Notes under the pieces: model-generated
The model's database searches: none
Told to the model about the DNA's origin: nothing
What the model saw: only the letters and a program-made list of their open reading frames with translations
In this document: positions 8,467 through 18,721 of the stretch, piece after piece
Position numbering within the stretch: position 1 is the stretch's first letter
Layout of the letters: every line of letters begins with the position of its first letter
Assembly (NCBI GenBank): GCA_003263775.1
Contig: JYJJ01000056.1
Coordinates: forward strand, 84,747 to 148,746
DNA: 64,000 nucleotides
Source: Vibrio maritimus
Lineage (GTDB): Bacteria > Pseudomonadota > Gammaproteobacteria > Enterobacterales > Vibrionaceae
Direction of reading: 5' to 3'
Translations under genes and position numbers: made by a program

Positions 8467-10260
8467 TTAGCAAGATGGTATTGATGCCTTTGGCAGTAGC
8501 GTTCCCTTCGAAACCAAAAGGCCATTTTCATCAAAGCGGTAAAGAGTATTGTTATGGCGGACTAGTCTTTGCCTTCGCACGTCGGAAAATTGCCATTTCT
8601 TCCACTGAATACACAAAGTGTCTTCTTCTAACCACCAATAGCCTTCGTCCTCATCATTGGGGCGATTGGACATACCGTGCATTCGACCATCTTGCTGAAA
8701 CGTCACTTTGTAAGGAATGTTGAAGCAGTCGGTGGTGCAAATTATGTAATCATCGACCACCTCTCTGACTTCCGAAGCCTCCAGCCGTTGTCCTTGTACC
8801 GTTTCGAAGGAGTCATCGGGCATGATATGTTGAGCCAGAAGCGCTAAGCGTTTGATGCCCTCTCGGATATCGCTTTCGTCGATAGAGTTGAAACTGAGTC
8901 GAATCCCATTTTTCTTTGCGTTAGAAAAATAATACTTCTCACCAGAATTGATCAAAATGCCATGCTGCTGAGCCACTTTGGCTAACCTATTGGCATCAAA
9001 ACCTGGTTTATAGTCGATCCAAAAAGCAGTGCCAGATAATGCAGAGGCGACCCCTGACTGTGGAAAATAGAAATTGAGCGCCTTTTCCATAGTGAGCCAT
9101 TTACTGCGATAACGAGTCAGAAGTCGGTGTATCAATGAATCGTAGTAACCCAACTTAAGAAACAGAGCCAGAGTCTGACAGTTATTCTTTGGGGGGCAAG
9201 TGTGATTGCGCTGTTGAAGGCGTTTCGCCAATTCGATGAAAGGAGGGGCAGCGACAATAAAGCCCAGCCTCAGACCCGGTGCGATTGTAGAAGAGAAGCT
9301 TGAAAGGTAAATAATCCGCTCACTATCAATCTCACCTTTCAGTGCGGGAATGTCTTCATCAATAAAGTTCGTTTCATGTTCAAAATCATCTTCGATAACC
9401 AGAAAATCGTGCTCCTCAGCAGCTTTAAGCAATGCTTGTCTTCTTTGCTTCGACATTCGCACTGTGGTAGGAAACTGGTTACTCGGAGTGACATAAACTA
9501 AATCGCATGAATGCAGTGACTCGTTAATTACGGCTCCTTGTTCATCGATATCAATAGGGATGACATGATCTGTTTTTGCTCCCAACTGATTCACCGCTTC
9601 TGGGTATCCCGGATTTTCGATACCAACTGTCGTGCTCCCATCAGTCAGTAAGCGGCTGATGAGGTTTAAACTATGCTGCGTTCCCATGGTAACCATGATC
9701 TGGTTGTGCTGAGCGAACACTCCTCGTCGGGGCAACACTCTCGTCCTAATTTGCTCAATCAGTTCGTCATAATTCTCAAACTCAGACGTCCAACGTTTAC
9801 TGTTGATTTTGTTCAACGACTGAATGGCACATTTACGCCATTCAGCCACAGGAAATGTTGTCTCATCCACCATCCCATGAATAAAGCGATAGGGATATTC
9901 ACTTAGCTCTTGCGGAGATGGCGTAGCCTCCAGCGAGGTAAGCTTGACATAGTTTTTCCAGGGCAGAGTCTGATGTTGGTCATTTGTCGTACGTTGAATA
10001 GGCTTAATATTGAGCTCGGGATTAATGTAGTAACCCTTACGTTCACGCGAAACAAAAAAGCCCTCAGCATTGAGCTGCTCGTAGACTCTAAGGATAGTGT
10101 TTCGGGATACTTTAAGGTTGGTGGCTAACTTTCGGGAAGACGTGATAGGTACGTTTCTATCTAGAAAGCCGCTCGTGATCGCATGCGTAATACCCGTTTT
10201 GATTTGGTCTTGCAGTGACAAGGATAGGCTGGGATCGATTTGAATGTACTTCTCTAACAC
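8467..10260 (-). CDS. MocR/GabR-type regulator with GntR HTH, aminotransferase-like domain and extra C-terminal domain
   Basis: Residue numbers count from TTG 10272; I prefer GTG 10260, which follows GAGG at good spacing and gives 597 aa. The winged HTH (about 5-82) contains the GntR pattern ITSSRKLATNLKVSRNTILR. Residues about 130-480 form a fold-type I aminotransferase-like effector domain with GTQHSLNLI, VTPSNQFPTT, the EDD cluster at 294-296 and a ligand Arg in NGIRLSF (about 458). The Schiff-base lysine expected in a SFSKT-type motif is replaced by Ser328 (SSFSSTIAPG). A further 100 residues after about 500, with YWWLEEDTLCIQW, are absent from standard MocR proteins. It probably controls the flanking gab and importer genes. 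Confidence 0.85.
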   Translation of the reverse strand: MLEKYIQIDPSLSLSLQDQIKTGITHAITSGFLDRNVPITSSRKLATNLKVSRNTILRVYEQLNAEGFFVSRERKGYYINPELNIKPIQRTTNDQHQTLPWKNYVKLTSLEATPSPQELSEYPYRFIHGMVDETTFPVAEWRKCAIQSLNKINSKRWTSEFENYDELIEQIRTRVLPRRGVFAQHNQIMVTMGTQHSLNLISRLLTDGSTTVGIENPGYPEAVNQLGAKTDHVIPIDIDEQGAVINESLHSCDLVYVTPSNQFPTTVRMSKQRRQALLKAAEEHDFLVIEDDFEHETNFIDEDIPALKGEIDSERIIYLSSFSSTIAPGLRLGFIVAAPPFIELAKRLQQRNHTCPPKNNCQTLALFLKLGYYDSLIHRLLTRYRSKWLTMEKALNFYFPQSGVASALSGTAFWIDYKPGFDANRLAKVAQQHGILINSGEKYYFSNAKKNGIRLSFNSIDESDIREGIKRLALLAQHIMPDDSFETVQGQRLEASEVREVVDDYIICTTDCFNIPYKVTFQQDGRMHGMSNRPNDEDEGYWWLEEDTLCIQWKKWQFSDVRRQRLVRHNNTLYRFDENGLLVSKGTLLPKASIPSC

Positions 10261-10438
10261 TGCAAGCCTCAACGATTGATTATCTTATCAACAGTATTGG
10301 TTAACGAATTGTTATTTTCCGAGACCAAGATCGCGCGTTGTATTGGAACCTGATTCACAACTGTAAATACGTGACTCAGATTCCAAATACACCATCAATT
10401 CATAGAGTTAGTTAACTCTCACTAGGCCAAGCAAGGTC

Positions 10439-11732
10439 TTACGGCGACTGAGTCAAATTTTGATTGATGATTTTCGTAAGGCATTGATAAACGGTCATTA
10501 GCCTTTTTCGATCGTCTCACTATCAATAGTTAGCGGCGGCAGGAAACGGATGACATTACCTTTAACGCCACAAGATAAAATGATCACACCTTGCTGCGCA
10601 CAGGCTGTTACCAATTGCTTGGTGACGTGCGCAAGTGGCTCTCCATTCCGCGGATTATCCAGCTCTATCGCTATCATAGCGCCAACTTGCCGCACCTCAC
10701 TAATACACGGCAGCTCTCTGCGCATGGCGCTGAGTTTGTCCTTAAACAACTGCCCTATTTCTACCGCACGATGGCACAATTGTTCTTGCTCAATTATCTC
10801 AAGAACACTAAGAGCAGCAGTGCAAGCTAATGGAGAACCGGCATAGGTGCCACCTAAGCCGCCAGGCAGAGCACTGTCCATAATGTCAGCTTTGCCAACC
10901 ACAGCCGAGATAGGGAACCCCCTGCTATTCCTTTTGCCATGGTGGTAATGTCTGGCACCAACTCGGTATGACTGGAGGCAAACATGGCTCCCGTACGAGC
11001 AAAACCAGTTTGGATTTCATCGCATATGAGCACGATACCGTGTTCATCACACAATGCTCTTATCGCTTCTGTCCAAGCTTTTGGCGCGGCATAAAATCCA
11101 CCTTCACCTTGAATCGGTTCAAAAATAATTGCAGCAACACGAGAAGGCTCTATATCCGCCTTCAATAAATCGTTGAGCGCTTCAAGGCTTTGTTCAACGG
11201 AGATGCCATGAAGGGCATTAGGAAACGGAGCGTGGTAAATCTCGTTCGGGAATGGGCCAAAGCCCGTTTTGTAAGGGTTTACCTTTCCAGTTAACCCCAT
11301 GCACATGTTAGTTCGACCGTGAAAACCGCCTTTAAATGCAATAACGCCACTGCGCTTAGTGTGCGCGCGAGCAATTTTCACTGCGTTTTCAACCGCCTCT
11401 GCGCCCGTCGTCAAAAACACGGCCTTTTTATCAAATTCTCCAGGCGCTAGCTGAGTGAGTTTTTCAGCCAATGTGACGAAGCTGGTATAGGGCGTCACCA
11501 TAGCGCAGGTATGGCTGAATTGTTGCAACTGCTCCGTTACCGAAGCAACAATTTTCGGATGTGAGTGACCCGTGTTAGTAACGGCGATGCCTGATGCAAA
11601 ATCAATATACTGATTGCCTTCAATATCCGTTAACATCGCGTTGTGGGCTTGCTCAATGTAAATAGGGACGAGGTTACCCATACCTTGTGCAATAACCGCG
11701 TCTTTTCTTTTTTGCCAATCTAGATTGCTCAT
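10439..11732 (-). CDS. gabT: 4-aminobutyrate (or 5-aminovalerate) aminotransferase, two frameshifts
   Basis: PLP-dependent class III aminotransferase, about 431 aa after repair. It moves the amino group of GABA or a close omega-amino acid to 2-oxoglutarate. The LTTGAEAVENAVKIAR region, the CDEIQTGFARTG motif and the PLP lysine in TTMAKGIAGG are clear. One-base deletions occur near 10916 (GGFPISAVVGKAD should be continuous) and near 10499, where a false stop removes the last 20 residues; with one base added the frame runs KGLMTVYQCLTKII and ends at 10439. It lies 20 bases after gabD on the same strand. DavT of lysine catabolism is an equally possible role. Confidence 0.88.
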
Positions 11733-11752
11733 TTTCTTTCCTTCGCTGAGAG

Positions 11753-13182
11753 TTAAAGATTACCGAAACAGACGTACTTGGTGTTGAGGTACTCTTCGAT
11801 TCCTTGTTTTGCACCTTCCCGGCCGAAACCGGATTGTTTGATACCGCCAAATGGAGCGACTTCAGTGGAAATAATGCCCTCATTGATACCAACCATTCCA
11901 AACTCTAAGGCATCAGCCACCCTGAACGCGCGTTGAATATCTTTGGTATAGAAATAGCTAGCCAAGCCATAGATAGTGTCATTGCACTGCTCGATAAGGT
12001 CACCTTCATCTTTAAATCGGATCACAGGCGCGATGGGGCCAAAGATTTCGGTTTGCACAATGTCCATGTCGCGGGTGACATTGGTTAGTACGGTTGGCTG
12101 TAAATAGTTGCCCGTTAACTTATCGCCGCCATATTGCAGATTGGCACCTTGCTGCAACGCAGCAGAAATGAGCGCTAAGATGCTGTCTTTCGCTTTACTA
12201 TCAATCAAGGGGCCCACATGGGTATCGGCTTCCAAGCCATAGCCCACATTCAGCTGTGAGACAGCAGAAACAAATTGGTCAACGAACTCATCATAGATAG
12301 CGTCTTGAACATAAAAGCGATTGGCGCAGACACACGTCTGCCCTGCATTTCGGAACTTAGACGCGACTGCGCCTTGAACAGCACTCGAAATATCCGCATC
12401 CTCAAAGACAACAAAAGGCGCGTTGCCGCCAAGCTCCATCGAGGTACGTTTTATGGTGTCTGCGGTTTGTTTAAGTAATGTGCGGCCTACCTCTGTGGAG
12501 CCTGTAAAAGACAGTTTCTTGATGTCTTCATGCTGACAGAGTAGGTCACCAACCAGCACTGAAGAGTGATTATTAATGACAAACAGCAGATCTTTGGGAA
12601 GGCCAGCTTGATACGCAAGTTCTGCAATGGCGTAAGCGACAGCGGCGTTTGGTTTGCAGGTTTCACAATGCAGCTGCAACCCGCTGCTAATGCCGGCGCC
12701 ACCTTACGAGTGATCATGGCAATAGGAAAGTTCCAAGGAGTGATAGCCGCCGTCACTCCTATCGGTTGCTTAGTGGTCATCAAGCGTTTACCCATGGCAG
12801 GTGCAGGTATAGTGTCGCCGTAGGTACGTTTGGCTTCCTCAGCAAACCACTTAATGAAACTGGCACCATAAACCACTTCACCTTTGGCTTCGAGCAGCGG
12901 TTTGCCTTGCTCAAGCGTCATGATTTGCGCTAGCTCATCACTGTGCTCAATCACCAGCTCGAACCACTTATTTAAAATGGCAGCGCGATGGCTGGCAGTG
13001 GTATTTTGCCATTCTTGTTGCGCTACTTTAGAGCATTGTATTTTGTGGTTAATTTCTTCAATAGAAACCGACGGGATATAGCCAACAATAGAGTCATCGT
13101 GTGGGTTATAAACCGTAATTGAGTGGTCAGTTTGATGATTAAATGCAGCGAGCAGTTCATTATTAAGTGTATATTCCATCAT
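11753..13182 (-). CDS. gabD: Succinate- or glutarate-semialdehyde dehydrogenase, one frameshift
   Basis: NAD(P)-dependent aldehyde dehydrogenase, about 476 aa. It oxidises the semialdehyde made by the neighbouring aminotransferase. PWNFPIAMITRK (Rossmann entry), FTGSTEVGR, the general-base Glu in MELGGNAPFVVF and the catalytic Cys in AGQTCVCANRF are all visible. One base is missing near 12641 inside QTPLVAYAIAELAYQAG, which joins the two halves. The start ATG 13182 follows GGGAGA. gabD and gabT form one transcription unit; four candidate operators lie directly upstream. Substrate chain length (C4 or C5) is not determined. Confidence 0.88.
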
Positions 13183-13235
13183 TCATTCTCCCAACTAATA
13201 TAAGTTTGAGAATAGGCGAATCGGTTTGCTCGGTT

Positions 13236-13332
13236 TAGTACCAGTTAGCACTATTTTCTGGTACCAGATTAAGACGATTCATGGCAGATATAACCTTTCG
13301 CTGGTACCACGAAATAGTAGCAACTGGTACCT
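13236..13332. promoter_or_regulatory. Four-site CTGGTAC / GTACCAG operator array between gabD and serine hydrolase gene
   Basis: GTACCAG occurs at 13238 and 13261 and CTGGTAC at 13301 and 13324. Each pair is a direct repeat spaced exactly 23 bases, and the two pairs face each other around a centre near 13284. MocR/GabR regulators are known to bind pairs of short direct repeats. The array lies in a divergent promoter region, so it could control gabDT on one side and the secreted hydrolase on the other. Binding itself is inferred. Confidence 0.65.
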
Positions 13333-13472
13333 ATCACCCATTTTGGCTTTTCTATTATTAGTTCGATTGTGAGCCGTTAAATGTGTGCGACACTAATTGC
13401 CGATTTCTATGTTTCGCAATCATAAAGTCCCTATTCAGGGAAGAACATTGACTTTATATTTGGAGAAATAGA

Positions 13473-16002
13473 ATGAAGCCTTCACTCTGTCTCTCGCTAA
13501 TATCTGTTGCGATTCTTTCAACACCAACAGTAGCGAATGAGCTTTTTTACGATGACTTTAATTCTGGACTGTCTAATTGGACAGTCTACGGTAATACCAG
13601 TACCAGCGACTCTGTGGTGATTGACGGTTCTTCGGCCTATCTGAAGGAGACTGGCTCAATAGAAAGGAGTATTAACACCGGCGGTTATAGTGATCTCACT
13701 GTAAGCTACATGCTTGCAGCGAGGCTTCTTGAGTCTGCGGATTATTGTATTGCGGAATACTCAATCGACGATGGCAACAGTTATACGCAAATGTCATCGC
13801 TCACCAATGGACAAGACAGTGGTGACTTTTATTCATCGTCGATATCTCTTCCTTCAAGCAACAGCCTAACTCTTCGTTTTAGAGCGCAAACCGGTGGTGC
13901 TGATCACTGCTATGTTGAAAATGTTTCAGTCACAGGAACAACCAGTTCAGGCGGAGAAGCGCCTAGCATTTCAGTCTCTGAACAAGCCAACTTTGGTAAC
14001 CAGTTACTAAATAGCCAGACTCAGCAACAAATAACGATTGCCAACCTGGGAGCACAGCCACTCACTGTAAACAGCGCTGAGGTATCTGGTATCGATTATC
14101 TGCTAGTTCAAAATGAGTGTGATAGCACATCGCTGAACCAAAACGCCTCCTGCGATGTCACAGTGCAGTTTGAACCGACAACATCCGGATTAAAAACAGG
14201 AACACTCACTCTAGATAGCAATGACCCTCAAAGCCCGACAATTCAAGTTACGTTGAGTGGCTATGGGGTTGAAGATAACAGTGGAGACTATACGGAGAAC
14301 TATGACCCGCTCATTGGCAGTGGCAATGTGAGTCGCTCCCAACTCTCGTTCACAGAGCTTAATAGCCCTAATCCAATTATCTATCTTGCCATGACTCAGG
14401 CGTTTGCGTTACCGACTGAAGCAGCTCAACCAGAGCATAACTTTGAAGGCACTTTAACGCTAATAAACCCGGAGAGTGCTGGAGTCGGGCAGTTTACCGA
14501 ACACCGAGACACCTTCCGTTACACTGGTAATAGTGATGACCCTAGAAAACATATTCCAGACTTCTCCTTTTCATTTGTCCAGAGTGGTACCCACCTCATT
14601 CCTGTTAAACGCGGCATCAATCTGGGCTCTCACCCGTATTGGGAGTACATTTTAGAACCGGGAAGAGTCTGGAAAGAAAACTCGGATAATGGAGCAAGTC
14701 GAGCAGCTATTCCTTTCTCTCTTATCCAAAAGAACTCGAATTGTGTCCACAATGGCTTGATGACGTTTACCTTTGATAGCCAAACCGTCAGTCAGGTCGC
14801 CTATCAAATTGCCTCAGAAACCTGTCTCTATTATCAGTTTGATATGTGGGGAAGCGTAGCAGCGACCTATACGCCTCATGCAGTGTCAGAAAGCTTAGCC
14901 CTGAAGCAATCACATCAAGCGTATGAGCATTCAAAAATTGAAACCCGAGCACTAAGTGAGTTAATCAGTGACTACCCAAGCGTTGGTTTGAACCTTGCCA
15001 ATATTGGTAGCGGTGTGACGCCCGAGCATATGACTGCGTATGGCGTGTTTTTCAACGGTATCCATTACAGAGCTGAATGCAACACAAGACAAGGGGCATT
15101 CCCGTATTGCGATCGCTTGAGAATGCATCGTACTCAACCGCCAAAACCGCATTTGCTGGTATGGTTTCGATGAGACTAGAAGCCATGTATCCCGGCTACA
15201 TGGATACAGACCTGACTTCCCTAGTGCCGGAAACATTGAATGATCCCGAGGGTGACTGGCAAGATGTGACACCAAATCATGCGTTAGACATGGCGACGGG
15301 AAATTATCGATTATCTTCAAGTTCGATGAGTGATGAAGGTTCGACAGCCAATGATTCGGGCTTTTTCTTAGTCCTTAACCACCAAGATAAGCTCGACTAC
15401 TCAATAAGTCGCTACCCTCGTAAATCGGCACCAGGGTCGTTGTTTATCTACCACACGACGGATACCTATATTGCGACCGTTGCCGCTCAGAACTTTACCA
15501 AGAGTCAATTGGGCAACAACTTTGATGTATTCGACGATGTATTGGTTGCAGATATTTGGTCGCCATTAGCGATTGATGAGGGCTCGAAAGATACACGTCG
15601 AACTTACGACAGCAAAGGCATGCCATTTGGTGGATTTGGCTTAACTTTCCTTAGTGATGACATAGTGAAATTGTCCAAGTTTACCTCTATTGATAGAGGA
15701 GCTATTAACGGACAGCAGCTACTGGATCCATCTGAACTCGCCATAGCGTTATTCGACGACCCAACATCCCCCCTTTACCTACGACCATCACCAATAAATA
15801 CTACGCGAATAGTATGTGGGGTAAATCTGTAGCGGTTGATGCAGGGTGCGAAGTGATGATTCCGTTTATGTCTGGCTATGGCGGCATACAGTTTGTGATG
15901 CTACCAAATGATGTGATCTATTATTACGTCAGCGATAATGATGAGTTTAACTGGGATACGACGGCTATCGAGTTAGGCAAGTTAACGCCTTATTGCGACT
16001 AA
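13473..16002 (+). CDS. Secreted multidomain serine hydrolase (beta-lactamase/penicillin-binding fold), two frameshifts
   Basis: About 843 aa after repair. A signal peptide (MKPSLCLSLISVAILS, cleavage after VANA-like VAN) is followed by a beta-rich domain starting FYDDFNSGLSNW (about 24-150), then a choice-of-anchor D (ASPM/SPD-2/Hydin-like) domain about 165-270 ending in LSGYG. The C-terminal third is a PF00144-type hydrolase: SxxK in SYSTAK (Ser about 555, Lys about 558), VTPNHALDMATG, FIYHTTDTYI, PFGGFGLTF and SGYGGIQFVMLP. One-base deletions lie near 15090-15115 and near 15770-15776 (C run). It is divergent from gabD. Relatives include esterases, peptidases and 6-aminohexanoate-dimer hydrolase; substrate unknown. 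Confidence 0.75.
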
Positions 16003-16046
16003 AATTGGCGCTAAAATAGTACCGCGTCAATGTAAGAATGCTTGAA

Positions 16047-16069
16047 TTAGCCCCCGAAAAGGGGGCTAA
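16047..16069. terminator. GC-rich hairpin between convergent genes
   Basis: TTAGCCCCC at 16047-16055 and GGGGGCTAA at 16061-16069 form a perfect 9-bp stem around GAAAA. It separates the serine hydrolase gene from the converging FAD oxidoreductase. No T tract follows. Confidence 0.5.
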
Positions 16070-16107
16070 AATGTATCAAGAAAAAGCTCTACGCTTCTGG
16101 TCTGAAA

Positions 16108-17294
16108 TTAGACGTGCTGACCCGCCACAAACCCGGACGACCAACACCACTGGAAGTTATAACCACCTAACCAACCCGTCACGTCCATCACCTCACCGAT
16201 AAAGTACAAGCCCTCGATAGACTTACACTCCATGGTTTTAGAAGAAAGATGGTTAGTGTTGACGCCACCCAGCGTCACCTCTGCGGTGCGATAGCCTTCA
16301 GTACCATTGGGTGCAATCGTCCAGTTCTCTAGTGACTCACGAATCGCCACCAGCTCTTTAGGGTTGTATTGCTTCAGCGGTTTATCAGCAAAGACTTTGC
16401 GCTCAATCAGCACTTCGACCAAGCGCTTTGGCAACACACGCGCCAAGGTATTTTTCAGGCTTTGATTAGGGTGTTTCTCTAGCGAGCGCGTCAGAAGCTC
16501 TTCAATATCTGCCTCTGGCACTAGATTTACCGACACGTTTTGTCCCGGCTTCCAGAAAGAAGAAATCTGCAGTACTGATGGACCAGATAGCCCACGGTGA
16601 GTAAACAGCAAAGCTTCTTTGAATAGCGTGCCATCATTCGCGGTGATTTCCGCTGGGACTGCAATACCAGAGAGCTCAGCGAAGTCTTCTTTGTCTTCTT
16701 TGTGCAACGTAAACGGCACCAGACCCGCAGTCGTCGGCACGATTCAAGACCAAACTGCTCAGCAATCTTATAGCCAAACGGCGTCGCGCCCAGTTTTGGC
16801 ATTGAAAGGCCGCCTGTGGCCACCACTAGAGAGTCACATTCAATCGTGTCGGTATCGGCGTGTAATGAGAAACCTTGTTCGGTTTTCTCAATACTGTGCA
16901 CATCTGTTTGGTAGCGGAACTGAATGTTTGGGGATTCACACTCAGAGAGCATCATCTTAACGATGTCTTTCGCTGACTCTAAGCAGAACAGCTGACCATG
17001 ATCGCGCTCTTCAAATTCAATACCGTATTTACTGACTAGTGAGATAAAGTCCCAGTTAGTGTATTGCGACAGTGCTGACTTTACGAAGTGTGGGTTCTGA
17101 CACAGGTAGTTGTTTGCCGACACATCGTAGTTAGTGAAGTTACACTTACCACCGCCAGAAATCAGAATTTTACGACCTGGTTTTTTGGCATGATCCAGCA
17201 CCAGCACGCGACGACCTCGCTTGCCTGCTTCTGCTGCGCACATCAGCCCCGCAGCACCTGCACCAATAATTACCACATCAACTTTCTGATTCAT
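16108..17294 (-). CDS. NAD(P)/FAD-dependent oxidoreductase, HI0933/YhiN family, one frameshift
   Basis: Flavoprotein of about 395 aa with an N-terminal dinucleotide-binding motif (VIIGAGAAGLMCAAEAG) and the family signature KILISGGGKCNFTN. The C-terminal FAD contact GLYFIGEVMDVTGWLGGYNFQWCWSSG is present. One base is missing near 16740, between GLES and VPTTAGLVPF. ATG 17294 was chosen because it begins at the family's usual MNQKVDVV-type start. Physiological substrate is not established for the family. A minus-strand terminator sits just upstream, so it has its own promoter or depends on read-through. Confidence 0.85.
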
Positions 17295-17319
17295 CACGGT
17301 TTTCCGACAAAATTTGAAT

Positions 17320-17347
17320 AAAAAAAGGATGTGCGTATTGCACATCC
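17320..17347 (-). terminator. Rho-independent terminator
   Basis: GGATGTGC at 17327-17334 pairs with GCACATCC at 17340-17347, and the A run at 17320-17326 reads as seven T on the minus strand. It would stop leftward transcripts from the uspB/ftnA side only 26 bases before the FAD oxidoreductase start. Confidence 0.8.
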
Positions 17348-17489
17348 CTTCAACAATCTGGCGCTATTCTAGCGGCTTCATCGACTAAAGCCAACACTTC
17401 CAACGCTGCTACGCAGCTGGAGACTGACACCAAGTTTGTTGCGTCGATCACGACGGCAACCCACCCTGTTATTTATTGTTCTCTATCGT

Positions 17490-17813
17490 CTAAAGCATAA
17501 ACCCAGCAAGAAGAGTCACACCTGTCAGCGCCACGCAGAGTACAAACAGCTCACGTACACGGTCGCACTTATCGGTAAACACCGGATCATGGTGGTGATG
17601 GTATTCTTTGCTTTTGAGATAGTGATACAGCCTCACTTGCTTCGACATATTGCCGTGCGTCGTGAAAAATCCGCGTCCGTCGACTTGCTGGTACAAGAGC
17701 GGATGCGCCTCACGCATGATAAAAATAAGTGAGCGTAGTGCTGTGAGATACCTCGCCATATTGACTGAGGTAATGAGCATCAATGCTAATAGAATAGTGT
17801 CTCCACTGATCAT
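17490..17813 (-). CDS. uspB: Universal stress protein B
   Basis: Small inner-membrane protein of 107 aa with two hydrophobic helices (N-terminal [18 protein letters not shown] and C-terminal [17 protein letters not shown]) and the family core [19 protein letters not shown] followed by [12 protein letters not shown] 17813 follows a strong AGGGAGGAAAAG site, so the longer frame to 17858 is rejected. UspB is linked to stationary-phase and ethanol tolerance in E. coli. It follows ftnA on the same strand with 69 bases between; uspA is divergent beyond ftnA, as in other vibrios. Confidence 0.9.
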   Translation of the reverse strand: MISGDTILLALMLITSVNMARYLTALRSLIFIMREAHPLLYQQVDGRGFFTTHGNMSKQVRLYHYLKSKEYHHHHDPVFTDKCDRVRELFVLCVALTGVTLLAGFML

Positions 17814-17882
17814 CTTTTCCTCCCTACGTCTTCCTAGACACCCAAGAGAAAAAGACAATCAATGGTCTTTTAAACGCTGATA

Positions 17883-18410
17883 TTACTCAGCTGGGGCGTC
17901 CATAATGGAAGAAGAACCCTCTTTTGCTAACGTTGCTAAATCCTTGTCAATGAAGAATAGCGCTTGTCCATTTTCACCTACGAGTTCTAGCTTATCTAAG
18001 ATCCCTTTAAACAATTTTTCTTCTTCATGCTGCTCCGCAACATACCACTGAAGAAAGTTGAACGTTGAGTAGTCTTGAGCCGAGAAGGCAACGTGCGCCA
18101 GCTTGTTGATTTTCTCCGTAATCATCTGCTCATGTTTGTACGTTTCACGGAACACATCGCCAAGGCTTTCAAAATCGTGACGAGGTGCTTCAATACTGCC
18201 CAAAATTGGCAATGCACCGGTTTCGCTTACGTAGGTAAACAATCTTTGCATGTGCTGCATTTCTTCGTCCGCATGCTTACGAAGAAATTCTGCCGCGCCT
18301 TCAAATCCTTTGTCTTCACACCAAGCACTCATTTGTAAGTATAGGTTGGATGAAAAGAATTCGAGGTTAATTTGCTCGTTCAGGTGTTGAACCATAGATG
18401 GAGAAAGCAT
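17883..18410 (-). CDS. ftnA: Bacterial non-heme ferritin
   Basis: Cytosolic iron-storage cage protein of 175 aa, the usual length. Ferroxidase-site residues are visible: Glu17 in INLEFF, Glu50 and His53 in DEEMQHM, plus Glu residues in [10 protein letters not shown] and the Glu/Gln of [12 protein letters not shown] 18410 has GGAGTCGTAA upstream. It shares a 311-base divergent region with uspA and precedes uspB. Confidence 0.95.
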   Translation of the reverse strand: MLSPSMVQHLNEQINLEFFSSNLYLQMSAWCEDKGFEGAAEFLRKHADEEMQHMQRLFTYVSETGALPILGSIEAPRHDFESLGDVFRETYKHEQMITEKINKLAHVAFSAQDYSTFNFLQWYVAEQHEEEKLFKGILDKLELVGENGQALFFIDKDLATLAKEGSSSIMDAPAE

Positions 18411-18721
18411 TTACGACTCCTAATTTCGTAACTGGAATTAACGCCACTATAACATAACTAATTGAGGAGTCTTCTGATCTCATGCCCAAACCTGGCAACA
18501 ACTGTGTACTCAGCGCTTACTTTGATTCTAGAAAACTTTGGCGACTTTGCTCACATTTTGTCGTCTTGTAGTTGAGAAAATTATTGAGAGAAACTCATTG
18601 TATTTAGTCACGACAAGGCAGAGTTTTATAGCTATGACGACCGATTTGGGATCACATCAGCATAATTTTCAGGCGCAAAATGCTATGTTTTTAGTAGGAC
18701 GAACGTCAGGAGGAGTGCGTT
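18411..18721. other. Divergent ftnA/uspA promoter region
   Basis: 311 bases without a credible gene. It contains the ftnA ribosome site at the left end and the strong AGGAGG site of uspA at the right end. I see no clear iron-box palindrome. Confidence 0.5.

Noticed and set aside
10261..10438. CTGGTAC-type operator in the regulator's own promoter
   Set aside because: Only loose TATTGG words are present; no copy with the 23-base pair layout.
10498..11732. gabT as two separate or truncated genes
   Set aside because: Both breaks are repaired by one base each, and all conserved motifs and the C-terminal helix are present.
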